The position numbers and the translations under genes are program-made. 64,000 nucleotides of DNA, taken from assembly GCF_030867095.1 (NCBI RefSeq), contig NC_081832.1:59195444-59259443 (forward strand). Reading direction: 5' to 3'. This document shows, one piece after another, positions 47,581-59,300 of this stretch; position 1 is the first letter of the stretch, and each line of letters starts with the position of its first letter. The notes beneath the pieces were generated by a model. The model saw only the letters and a list, made by a program, of their open reading frames with translations, was not told the DNA's origin and searched no databases. Source of the DNA: Alligator mississippiensis (Eukaryota; Chordata; Crocodylia; Alligatoridae).

Positions 47581-49096
47581 CACAAAAATTGGCAGCAGAA
47601 TTCAAGAACAGATACAGTACCTGAAACTTTTTAACTTGATGTATTTTCAGGCTGACTATCTTTTAAGTTGATAGTGTTAAAAATAAGTAAGTATATGACA
47701 TAAATTGGTTTCACGGCAATTTCATGTGTGTGTTGAGGTGAAAATATTAGGTGGTATTATCTATTGGCAATCAGAATTCAGATTTATAAATACATATATT
47801 TGTAAATATTGTGGTTAATTAGACATCTGAGATCAACTAGAGTATCTTAACTATTGAAAAAAACTGAACTAAAACCGCTTCAAAATTCTCCCATTCAGTA
47901 GCTTTTTAATGGAAGCAGAATGTCCTGTTCTGCTATGTAATGAGGTTCTTCCGCCTGCTGATGGGAACAAGAATATACCATTGAAATGCTCCCAGCTGTG
48001 GGATGGCAGTCCTGAAGCAGTGCTATGTTTGGGTTATTTTAAAGTTCTGGAAATTAATTCTAATGCTCCTTACACAAACTAGTAGGATGAAGCTGTATTA
48101 GTGTCTTGTATGAGAAACAATCTTGGTAAGTCAGACTTCAGGATCAGAAGTTAAATAGAAATTTTATTATGTACCTCAGGTGCCCAGTACTTCGCTGCTG
48201 TAATGATTCTGAAATGCTATCAATACTCATATATTATTTTAAAGTAAACTGTGACCCAAGTGGCCTTCTCTTCTGTAAACAGAAGGTCCCTACAAAGTAG
48301 CAATTCCCAGGCATGTGAACATAGAAAGGATGCATTTATTTGCAGCCTGGGAATACAGAAAGGATGCATTGATTTGCAGGGGAGGACTTATCAGCTGTGC
48401 TTACTGACATGCTCTCATCTCTACTCTCAGCCCTGCAAAATGGTGTTCCATGAGGCTGAGGTCCAGCAGGTGAGAACAAGCATTATGGCTGTCTATAAGG
48501 ATATGGCTCAGTTTAACCAAAGTTAAGGCTATTTGGTGAATTTAATAGAGCTGCTACCCTTTTTCTTAGAACTGTTTCAAAGGGGTGTAGTTGCTTCTGC
48601 TTCAGATAGGAGCAATGTTTGTGGAAGGCTTTATGTAAGCAAGTGTGTAAGTTAGAAGCTGCACTATGTTACATAGTTATTTGCTTGTCTGAATAAGCTG
48701 CCACATTATTGGTCTGTGCATGGGATGGGAGAGCTGGTGTTGCAGGGTTGTTTCTAATCCTGAGCAGCTGGACAGTGGCAGGAGCCTTAGCTTTCCCTTC
48801 CACAAAAACCCTCAGTCCTAAGCAATTAGTCCAAAGAGAGAATAGGGTGAGCTGGAAAAAAATGGTGACACTCTCCTTGGAAGACTGGGTTTTGGCTCTG
48901 CTCTGCAAACCTTTATACACATGCTTGTTTTTAGTCACAGGTAGTCCCACTGAGTTCCCCTATGTAAGGGCTTGCAGTATCAGGGCCAGAGATCTTTTTT
49001 TAACAGCTGTAATTTTTATTTTTAGACCAGAATTTACAGTAATTGAAGTCCCTATGCAGAGCTGGATTAACATGTATTAGTCTTAGCTTTTAACAT
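47581..49096. other. intergenic, no gene recognised
   Basis: Contains a short imperfect duplication around 48308-48380 (ATAGAAAGGATGCATTTATT and ACAGAAAGGATGCATTGATT). An open frame over it (48251-48526) has no recognisable domain. Confidence 0.45.
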
Positions 49097-49099
49097 CAG

Positions 49100-49897
49100 G
49101 GCTAGGGACAGACATTAAAAAAGCCTGAGCCTGAATTGACTCAATTTTTGCAGGTTAGTCTAACCTGCCTAGGCTAAATCACTTTGTAAATGCACAGACA
49201 TCCCAGAAATGCCAGCACATGCCTGCAGTGGCTCAGGCTAGAAGCTGGGGGTGGTGGTGCTAGAGCAGCTCTCCCTTCCCTTGCACAGAACTGAACTGGG
49301 GGGGGGGGGGGCGGAAGTGGCTAAGTCCCTGCAGGATGTTCTGATTAGCCCAGCAGGGAATTGATAACAGTGTTTATCACCCCTAACTCAGTGTTTATCA
49401 CCCCATTTAGAAAACAACACAGGTGCATTACCACCTACCTATTGATTCTGCCTTTGTCACAGCACAGACTATGTATGTGGTCTGTTAGCTAATACACAGA
49501 TACCTCTCAGCAAGGCAGAGGGGAGGGGGGAATTTCTGCTTAGCAGGGAGTGATAAGGGGGAGGGGGAGAGCAGCCTGCAAGTCTCTGCTGGAGCTTCAG
49601 CCAGGGAGCAGAGGGGAGGGGCCAACTTTGCTGTGGAGCAGAGAGCCAGGTCCAGTCTAGAGAGCATGGTGGGGTGCTGGGGGTGTCTGGTTTAACTTAA
49701 ACCAGCAAGGGGTCTGGGACAGACATTGCATAAACCAGTTTGAGCCAAATCAGGTAAGTCTGAAACTACAGGTTTATCTCAAACCAGTTTCAGCCATTTT
49801 CAAACTGGTTTATGTGCACTAAACATCTGTTCTGTTACCAGTTTAAACCAGTTTCTGATCACTTAAACCAGTTTGTGTGTAATGTCTGTCCCTAGCC
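49100..49897. mobile_element. GGCTA-ended TIR element, type A copy 1 (798 bp, 3-bp TSD)
   Basis: Starts GGCTAGGGACAGACATTA and ends TAATGTCTGTCCCTAGCC, perfect inverted repeats of 18 bases. CAG flanks both sides (49097-49099 and 49898-49900). Near the right end the decamer AAACCAGTTT or its complement occurs exactly five times: 49732, 49781, 49802, 49845 and 49865. The centre is purine-rich and GC-rich, with a 12-base G-run near 49299. No transposase frame. A second full-length copy in the opposite orientation is at 62777-63572. Superfamily unproven; 3-bp duplications suggest PIF/Harbinger- or CACTA-like. Confidence 0.85.
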
Positions 49898-49900
49898 CAG

Positions 49901-52268
49901 GAGATTCTCTACAAAATGAGGCATTGTAGGATTTCATATTTGGCCAGCAATGACTTTCAGATCACAGTAGCTCCATTTGTATGTTTAAGAAGGGGTTGCT
50001 CCAGCTGCCAGTCCTGCAACCTAAATCAGTAATTGAAAGCCAAGCTGTGTAATCATTTGCAACTGGAACTCCATTTAATTGTTGTGACCTTTAACCAGAA
50101 GTCAGTTTGCTGTCCCATCAGTTTGGCTTTGATGTACTAACAGGTGTATAAAGTAGGGAAAACTTGTTTTATTGGAAAAGTTAGCAGATGAGACTGTGAC
50201 TAAACACAAGGCAAATATCTAATGAGTAAGAAGATGCCAGTTTTATGTTATTGTTTTTCTGACTTTAACTGTGTTAACTGCAGAGAAGATATCTAGATAT
50301 ATAGCTGGTATTTGATTATGCCCCTCCAGTGTTTCAGAAATTTCAATACCATGACACAAGTTTTGGTAAGTGAATAGCTCTTCTGAAGACGAGCCAATTT
50401 GTAGATGTTTGGATTTGTAAGATATGTTTAGTGACGGGTTAAGGTGTAATGATTTCTTAGCTCCTTTGTGGCTGTGGAAGAACAAAAGAAATACGTTTAT
50501 GGACTTGTAAAAAGTACAGGCAGAAAATATATCCTCATATACCAGCTTCTGTATGAATAAGCATTTTATGAAAAATTGTACACTATTTAATATTCTTTGG
50601 TCTCTTGTCGTTTTGAGAACTCAGCTCATCTTTTCAGTATTGATATGAGGAATGTGTGGGTTAGGATCTTTTTTCAGCCTAAGACATCAGCAATAAAATT
50701 AACCCTAGTTTATTTTAAGAAATTATTTTTTTTCATTGTATATTTTTATTATCACTATTGTTCCAGGCTCCTGGTATTATATCATTTAAAGATCAAGGTT
50801 TGTTTGGCTGGGACATAATAGAAGAATTTTATACCTTGTCAACAGGGAATTACTTTTCATAGGAGTGCGGATGAGTGTGGCAGGTTTCATTATAGTTGCT
50901 GGAATTGGAAGTGGACCACTTGCTTTCTGCTGACAGATCACGTGATTTCAACCTATCGGTGCCATCTGTGAAACCTTAATTTAAAGATAACTGAAAAAGT
51001 GAGGAGGGAAAAAAAATAATTGTTCCCTTTTTTGCATCCTTACGCACTGAAGAAGGTCCTAAATTGGTTCTTTCCCACAGGGGAAAGTTATTTTCTCTGT
51101 CTTCATTAGAAATATCAGACCATATTTTTTTTTCTGGAGAATTTCTTGGAGAACTGTGGGATTATAACATCAAGAGACTGAAATCTGAGCAACTGAGAGG
51201 GGATGGATTTTTGATAACACTCATTTAACACAGATGCCTGAAAAACACTGGAGAGGAAAGCTTTCTATCTGAGGCTGAGAGCTCCCCCCTAATATTTTAA
51301 TTCTCCCAGGAATCCTCCAGCCAAAACAAGGGAGATGAGATTTTAATGAAAAGAACTCTTCTGAAGAATAAGTAAAAGCCATTTGTGTTACTCCGGTACA
51401 AGAGGAAAAATGAGTGGACAATTTCCTTTCTTTGTGGGTTCTGTTTAAGAATTAAAAAATATTTTTGAGGCGGTTTACTCTTTGACTGAAATATGCTAGC
51501 AATATAATTTCAGACAAAATTAAACCTTTGGCCTGGGTTAGAAGTTTAAGGGAATTCGATCCCTAAAACACATTAAGTTTGATGGGAGCTGAGTTTTAAC
51601 TAACTGTCTTAGTTTCTTTGGAATATTTATTTTTAGCTGACAGCTGTTTTGGAAAGTCAGTTTATTGTATATGTAAAGGATTTACATGTGTAAGCAGAGG
51701 CATGTGTTGTCTTGTAATTCAGCTAAAAGATGTATACTTTCTAAGATTGCCTCGGAGGTAAGGAGTGTAAAGGGAAGTAGTGTAGGAGGCAGGCTTTCTC
51801 TGTAGTGATTTGTTAATTGGAGAATGAAGTTAAAAAAAAATCCAAAAATGGATGTAGTTAGAAGTTTATAATAGTAACAGCAGTATTAATTCTCGGGTGT
51901 GTAGCAAAACTCTTAACGCTTCAGAAACAGGCAATTAGATAATTGTAACTGTTGTTCTTAAATACTTGGACTTCCACTTGAAAACCCAGGCTTCTTCCTC
52001 TTTTTTATTCTTCCTCCCCTTTTCAGGCATGCTGGGAGGGATATTGAGGTTTTTACTTTCCCTGTCATTCTGAGAGGCTTTCTCTCTTTCTGCCTCTTCC
52101 TCTTGCTGACTGTCATTGTCTCTCTTTCTGCTTTGAAGGGAGAAATAAGTAGTTTCTAAGAAAGGCAGTGCCTCTCAGAATTGGCTATCACTGGATAAAA
52201 CTGGAACTTCTAGAACGTCTACATTAAACGATTTAAAAACCTCTGTGACATTAAGAGGTTGTAAAATA
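49901..52268. other. intergenic, no gene recognised
   Basis: AT-rich sequence; no exon or repeat boundary supported. Confidence 0.5.
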
Positions 52269-52385
52269 TGTCTGCACTAGTTCAGAAAGAGGGCTTAAGC
52301 ACAGCAGGCTTTAATGGCACAATGGTAAAAGTGCCTAAACTCTTTAGTCCTGCTATACTTGCTCGCAGTTTGCCTAGTGTAGACA
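52269..52385. mobile_element. 117-bp inverted-repeat element (TGTCTRCACTAG ends)
   Basis: Left end TGTCTGCACTAG and right end CTAGTGTAGACA are inverted with one mismatch. No clear TSD. It is probably a very short MITE or a fragment of the repeat cluster that continues to 53070. Confidence 0.45.
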
Positions 52386-52429
52386 GTATGCTACTTTTAT
52401 CCAGCAATCCAGAGAAACAGTCCCTAAGT

Positions 52430-52760
52430 GCTGTCTAGACTACAATGAGCCAGCATTAAAAATTTGCTATCATAGGACACTTTTACATGTTCTCCAGCGA
52501 TGGGGAAACAGGCTTTAATTAGAGCAGCTCTGAGAGCCACACAAGTGCCAGCCTATCTCATGCATTAGTGTCCCCACACTTAAAAATGGCGGTGGGGACG
52601 CTCGAACTAAAGCTCGTTGATGAGCTTTATTTAGTTCAAGTTATTAGTTATTAGTTATTAGTCCGCTACTTTTAAGCGCAGGGATGCTGATACACAAGAT
52701 GCAGGAGGTTGCTGGATCGTGGTCTTGCCATGCTCCAGCAGATTTGTGTATAGGCGCCCA
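52430..52760. mobile_element. probable DNA-transposon fragment related to the 22999 element's core
   Basis: The segment 52580-52690 (AAAAATGGCGGTGGGGACGC, GAACTAAAGCTC, GCAGGGATGCTGAT) matches the core of 22999-24144 at about 23755-23855 (AAAAATGGTGGCGGTGGC, GAACTAAAGCTC, CTGGGATGCTGAT). The right border GTGTATAGGCGCCC resembles the terminus of the next element. Borders are uncertain. It includes three tandem TTATTAG units near 52640. Confidence 0.5.
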
Positions 52761-52854
52761 TAGATTTCACAATACAGTGAATAAACTCACAGGATGAAAT
52801 TGATAAAATAAACTCGCCCCAGGACAAGTTAGTCTAGTAACACAGATGGTGGGG

Positions 52855-53070
52855 GTGGGTGCATTTACACACGCTCCAGATTTCGCAGTTGTTACTGGGC
52901 AGTCATTTAGTGACTGCGCAGTCCCAGCGGTGCATGGGTCATTTCTGACCCTACTGTGTAGTAGCAACGAGGTGCTGCACAGTAGCATCAGCATCACAGT
53001 TCATGCCTGCCGTTGCCACATTGCCGTAGCTCATTGCTATGGTGACAGCACCTTGTATAGACGCACCCAC
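52855..53070. mobile_element. 216-bp TIR element (GTGGGTGCRTYTAYAC ends)
   Basis: The left end GTGGGTGCATTTACACACG and right end CCTTGTATAGACGCACCCAC are inverted complements with a few transitions. The interior contains a partly palindromic GTAGTAGC / GCATCAGC segment. No convincing TSD was found. Short non-autonomous DNA transposon. Confidence 0.6.
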
Positions 53071-55988
53071 TGACACAGCTTAGAAGCATGCAAGTGTTGG
53101 GCTGCGAGGATGCAGTGCTATTTCATTCTTTTTCATAACTCCGCTCTTCAGCCATTTGTTATATCCTTTTTTTTTTTTTTTTTTTTACTATATCAGTAGT
53201 CAGCACTCTGCATCACTCAAACTAAGGGAATCCTCAGGATAAAAAACAGACTCCCACAGTGTCTGTGTGGTGGGCTGGAGGAAGGTGAGGGAAGAAAGAC
53301 ATAGATAGCACAGCTGTGGCTTCATTTTAGTTACAGTACCTGATGAAACTTTTTCTATTCCTTCAATGCCAGACCTTGTCTGCTCCCAAAAGTTGCATTC
53401 ATGTAATTGAAGTGCTGTAAATATTTTAATTGGAGCAACCACTTTGCATGCACTCAGACTATTTGAGGGTATCCATACAGGGCATTTGCTTTTAACTAAA
53501 TTGTTTTAAAAACAAATATAGTTAATCAGTGCAACTATTTTGTTTACATAAGGCCTCAAAAGACCAGCTTTTATTTTTTTAATCTCATGGTTATTAAAAT
53601 ATTACTATTATCAGTTCATATTAAATCTGTTCACCATTTTCAGGTGAATAAGGAGCATCTTACTAAGTCATATAGGAAATGACCCTTGAGTGATTTCCTT
53701 GATACTCATTTTTTTTACTCTGTTTTGGGGAGGAGGAGACGGAGGGGTTCAGTTTTTTGCCAGTAGCAATACAACCAATATTGCCATTGTGGCCTCAGAT
53801 GTTTTTAGTAAGAATTTGAGGTAGTAAGAAAAGAAAAACCACAATGCCCACATCTTATTTCCATATAACTGGCTCGTTGAGAGTGGGCCTGCAAATCTTT
53901 TTGTTTGTATAGAACTTGACCATACATATTCAAACCTGATTATGGCACTTAAGCCTTACTACAGTATAAATATAAATTAATAATAGTTTTTGTTAAACTT
54001 AGGGTTGCGCATCAAGTTGTGCACACAAGACATTCCAGATTTTCTCACTGAGGTTAATAAACACAAGATCAGTATTTTGGCCTCAACTAGCAGTCACTTG
54101 TGAGTGTATTTTCACTCATCGCTGGGAGGCCCATTGCAAACTCGTGGACTATATGAGTCAGCAAATGAACAAGCTCAAAAAAGGTAATACACAACACAAA
54201 AATTACCTTTATTCATTCATTTTGCAAATTGTAGTTTAGTCTTAATTATTCAACAGAATATATCATGTGATTGTACCACTAAGAATAGAGGACTCATAAA
54301 AACACCACCTGTTTCATGGTATGTGGATTAGCAATATTTTTTTTTTGCATTTAGAAGCCCCATTTGTCTTTAAATACATTTTTTTTTTTTAGTTTTTTTT
54401 TGTCACTTGTCTTTTTACCAAGGATCTTTGCCTGAGATCAGGGATGTTATTATTAGAGAGAGCAATGGTCTCGCTTGCTTTTTTTATCCATGGGTGAGCA
54501 AAACTTCACAATATCCTAATCACTTCAACAAATGTTATTTTGTCATAGGCCAAAAGATGTTTGAGTTCAACTGAAGAGTTGTTCAAAGGACTGGTTGTTC
54601 TTGTCAAAATAATAAAGATCTGGGGTTTTATGTGATTGCTTTTAATGAAGAATGAGAGGCAACATACAGAAATTGTGATATACATAGTTTATTAACTATG
54701 AGTCATCTGTTTAATCAGATACTGTAAATAAAATTACAAGTTCTTGGTTGTTTGTCCAAATACTGTGTACAGGATCTTGCATCTTAGGAAGACACAATCT
54801 CTGTTCTTACCTTTTTAAGTCCTGGAAAAACATATTGGTGTGTCATCTTGTAAAGGAGAAGAGAACAGCAGGTATTTTCACAATGTCTGTTCTTAGGAAG
54901 CAAGAAGAATCTAGGACATTAAGCAACAGCGACGGTTAACTAGAGATTTAGGCTAACAATCACTTCACCCTCAGTGGCCAGCAAGCTGTTTCATTGTCAC
55001 ACACTTATTTTTTTTTTCACATATTGAAAAATTAAAATGTGAGATGGTTTACTGCTGCCCTGTAGGTTGTCTTGTGACAGCAATGCAAAGCATAAAATGC
55101 AACCAAGTCAGAATGGTTGTATGTTATGTTCAGTTTTTGGGGGGAAGAAAATAACAACACAATATTCAGTGCCACACTGATAAAGGCCATGGCATTAGAT
55201 TTTTCAGTTCTAAATAATTATTTTGTCATAAATTCAGAGGATTGCACTGGATTTACCCCACAATTCTTTGTGCATAATTTATATGTAAGGTAGTTCTAGT
55301 TGCTAAATTCTGTGTTACTTCTGAGAGAGAGAGTTGCGCCCTGCTGGTCCAGTCTAGTTTAAATTCTTAAAAGGGTGTTGATGTGTCATTATTTTCCATT
55401 TAGTGTAGTCTCATGCTTTCTGTAACACTAAAGAAGTCTACTCAGCAGGAATTCAGGAAGGCAAGGAACTGAATTGTGATCCAAGATCTTTTTAAACCAC
55501 CATGAATGAATACTCCATTTTTCTTAACTTGGTTTTTTCTACCATAGGTCTCAACAAGTGACAGCATATTACATCAGACAGTGACGAGTCCTGCTGCTCC
55601 CTAACAGTGTCTGACAGACCACTGTGGATTCAGATTGAGGGTATTGAAGTTAACAGTGAAATTGGCAGGTCTGTCTGTTTTAAGCCCAGCCTAAAATGAA
55701 GAGGGGCATTATGTCATCAAGTAATCATTCCCAAAGCAGGTTAGGTTAGAGCTGATAAATTAGCAATTACTTTCTTTCCTGCTTTCATTTCAACTTTGTG
55801 CACCTGTACCTCAGCGTACATTTTAGTTGTGTTCCTCAACCCTAATCTGCTAATAAGGTTTACATGCATTTTCTTGAATAAATTAAAACTCGCTTTTTTT
55901 GAGATTGGCTTTTGAAATTTTGTACTATACAAGCATGTTAAATAATGACAGAGGCCCTAATAAAGGTCAAAGTGTATTGGGGGGTGTA
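53071..55988. other. intergenic, no gene recognised
   Basis: AT-rich with T-runs at 53167-53186 and 54380-54410. Isolated AATAAA motifs occur (for example near 54726) without gene context. Confidence 0.5.
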
Positions 55989-56070
55989 GGTTGTAGCCGT
56001 GTTGGTCTAATGACATAGGCAGACAAGTTTCCTTGGGTGAATTTGATATCTTTTATTAGACCAACCCAAA
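55989..56070. mobile_element. probable interspersed-repeat fragment
   Basis: Contains TTGTAGCCGTGTTGGTCTAA, ACATAGGCAGACAAG and GATATCTTTTATTAGACCAA. GTTGGTCTAAT and ATTAGACCAAC form inverted arms. I recall this as a common reptilian repeat module, but only one copy is in the window. Confidence 0.4.
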
Positions 56071-56079
56071 TATTCTAAG

Positions 56080-56293
56080 CTAGATAGTCTCAAACTTTTC
56101 ATTGGGTGAACCACGTCTTAATAGAAATTACCTGTGGACAGCTACCTTTCCAATTTAACTACATGGAATCTTCCCTCGGCCACTGGTACCTGCAACTAAG
56201 TAGCCAGAAATGAGGAGAATTAAAACCATGTGACCAGGTAGGTCTCAGCAGGCCACCAAAAAGTGGTCCACGGACCACAGTTTGGAAACCACT
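56080..56293. mobile_element. hAT-like MITE with CAGTGGTTCTCAAAC-type ends
   Basis: The left end CTAGATAGTCTCAAACTTTT and right end GGACCACAGTTTGGAAACCACT are variants of the inverted CAGTGGTTYYCAAAC terminus. Flanks ATTCTAAG (56072-56079) and TCTCTAAG (56294-56301) share 6 of 8 bases. 214 bp, non-coding. Confidence 0.62.
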
Positions 56294-56301
56294 TCTCTAA
56301 G

Positions 56302-59300
56302 AAAATGGTTGTTACTTTAAAGATTGAGTATTTTTTTTTAATTCCTAGGATCTTAATCTTTGAAAGAGTCAAGCTAGCATGCAAGGCATGTGCTTAAATC
56401 CCATTGAAGCTTAATCTAAGCAAGTGCTTAACTATTTCCTTTAATTAGGGTTTAAATTGGTATTCATACCTTCTGTTTGATAGAGGAGCATGCACATTTT
56501 ATTTATTTTTTCTATGCATTTTTAAGGTAGGGTTGAAAATCTTTGGCTTGTATGTACAGGGCTTATTTTGTCATAAGGAGAAAAAAAAAGATTCTGGTTC
56601 TGTCCTTGGCCTGTAGACTTGAAGTAGCTTGATCCAGTATTATTCCATTGTACTAGGTCTAGCAAATTGGATATGCTTTGGTAATTTATAATATAAGAAA
56701 TATGTGCTGTGTGCTGGTTCTACAGAAGATTTTGGATCATCCCCAAGGATGAGACAACTGATAGTTTGTGGGTTGCTGGAGATGGCATGTCAGCTCTGAC
56801 AAAAGAAGATTCCCACTCTAGTGAGGGTGTTCTGAGTCCTGCATTGGTGAGCCCCAAAGAATTAGGAAGATGCTGTGTTAGCTGACTTGCATTGTAGAAT
56901 AAGCTCCATGTATTACTGATTAACTGAAGGCGAGTTCTTGTGAATGTATCACCTGGGAAGCTGGAAAGTCATGTGCAAAAGGTAAAATGCTTGTTTAAGG
57001 TTCAAAATGCTGTGTGTTTATCATGGTTTTATGTGCAGCACATGGCCTTAAACTTCAATTACAATTACTAGTTGCATTAAAAGCCGGTAGAAGACCATAT
57101 GGACTATTAACACCATCTGCCCACTACTTACTTTAGGCAAACAAAATGTTAGTGTACAGCATAGAAACTGTGGGCCTAATTCTGCCATTGTTATTCCTGT
57201 GTAGTGCTCCTGAAGTTAACTGAGTGAGAGCAGTTGTGTTAGTGAGGTTTGAATTTGGAACTTGAACTTTTTAGTTGCTTGTTGTATGCTCAATTGACAG
57301 AAACATGGCCCTCGCCAAACTTAGATGTTTGTACATCTTGGATAAAACTTTAATATTGCCCTATAGAATTGTTTATATTTGTGACAAGATTTTTGTCCCT
57401 GTAGCACACATAATATGGAATATTCCATCAGGAAGAGTTTCTGTACACGGTGATGCTTTTGTTATCCCAGGCTTTCTTTTACAGGCCTCCATGCTGTCAA
57501 AGCCCAGCCAGCCACCAAAGTGCAAAGCCAGTATTGGGTGTTAAGCAACCTGCCACATTTTGGGGATATTGTAGTCTATTTCAGCATTTTGGGGAAGCAA
57601 ATGTAATTCTTTTTCTTCAAACTTTGTGCACAGTGTTCAGCCTAGTGACCTCCACCAACAGTAAATGTTATTTCATTGGAACTGCAAAGTACATTTTGCA
57701 GAAATCAGCACTTTGCTCCCTATCTGTAGATTTGGCATCCTTTTCTTTGTAGAGGTTTTGCACATTCAGCTCATTCATCTTGAATGAGTACATAGTTAGA
57801 AATGGCCACAGTCTTCCTGCAAGAAGACTGAGACTACCTCCACAGCTGAGGCGATATTAAGGGTTAACTGATCCTACACATGATTTTTAGCCAGAATGCC
57901 AAGATACAGCATATATCTGCACAGAAATTCTGCAACCTGTGTCCTCTCCTTTGGATCTGAACCTTCCCAAATTGCTACTCTCTCAGCTCCTTCTATTGCA
58001 GGGTGTAGGACAGAATGAACGGTTTTGTCAATGTTTCATGTTGTTGTTTCATGGCACAATGAGCAACTTCAAATTGAGAAATTCCTCAGTATACACCCCT
58101 TGCCCCCTCCTGTGTCAGGATCATTGTCCTTTTGTTTTTCATCTTTCCTTTCCCATCCCACCCCCTATGTATCTAGTGATTTATCAGGCTCCCCTCCCCC
58201 ACTGTTAACTTTTAAGCCCATTCCTCTGTCTTCTCTGAAGAGTTGCATCTTTTTAGCCAGAGCCTCAGGATTTAGGCCCCCCCATGGTCTTTTCTGTTAA
58301 TCAGGTGGTATTGTTTAAGGCATTCCTTTTGGAGGTAGTGGGAAATGTATATAAAGCAATTCTCAAAGTCCGAGGGAGCTCCTGCAAGATCATAAAGATA
58401 AATCAGTAAAACTGAGCTGGTTTTGTTGGACCCTCCCTCCTCCTATTTGCATCTCTTGGCAAATCAATCCATGATACACCACTGTAACTTTCTGAATAAT
58501 AAGCTACTGTTGATGGCTTTGTAGAAGAACTTTTTTTTACCTGGACTCTTCTTATCTGCTTGCCATTCTCTTATTAGTATCATTTGAGGCAAACACAGAT
58601 AGTAAGCCAAGCAGTTACTGAAAGGAAATACATTAGCAGCTTTCTTTTTGCTGTTCCATTGTCCTCTGTAGCTGTAGCATATATTCAAAGTACAAGCTGT
58701 GTTGGTACTTCTAGTTATCAGTGTGTTTATACATAGTTATAGAGGTTTTGCATATTAATCATTCCTATTTAACTACCTCTGGAAATGTAAATTAACTCTT
58801 GGTGCTGCAATTCAGTGAGATTTAAAATGAGGCCAGGAAGGCAGGTTCTGCTTTAACTCCAAGCTGTAAGGGACTTGTTCAGTTTAATATGCCTTATAAC
58901 AATGTTAAAGTTGTTTTCACCTTCTCATGTGTAGAATAGATCAAATTTAGCAGGTGAACTGACAACTGTTTTGGCCAGCTCACAATTTGTTTGCTGGTTC
59001 TTGCAGTACCAGCAAAGAAGTTTAACAGTTTTTCCTTTCTCTTCCCTTTTCAGCTCAGAGGCATTAGCCAACTGCTGTTTTTATGGAACCTCATTACACT
59101 GCCACGAAGAGCACCAGCTCATCAGGACTGACAGAAATTTGAAACTGAATTGTTATAGTTTTCTTCTGAAATCTTTACCAAGTAGTAAATGGTTGGGAAG
59201 GGCTCATGTCAAGTACCCTCCCAACTCACCCTGCTGTGAGGGCACCTGTATCTATTGTACATTTTCTTTGGAATTTAAAAAAAGATGTTAGGACATATTT

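Noticed and set aside
48251-48526. 91-residue + strand frame considered as an alternative exon
   Set aside because: It includes a local duplication, has no recognisable domain, and has no evident link by splice phase to PWWP2A.
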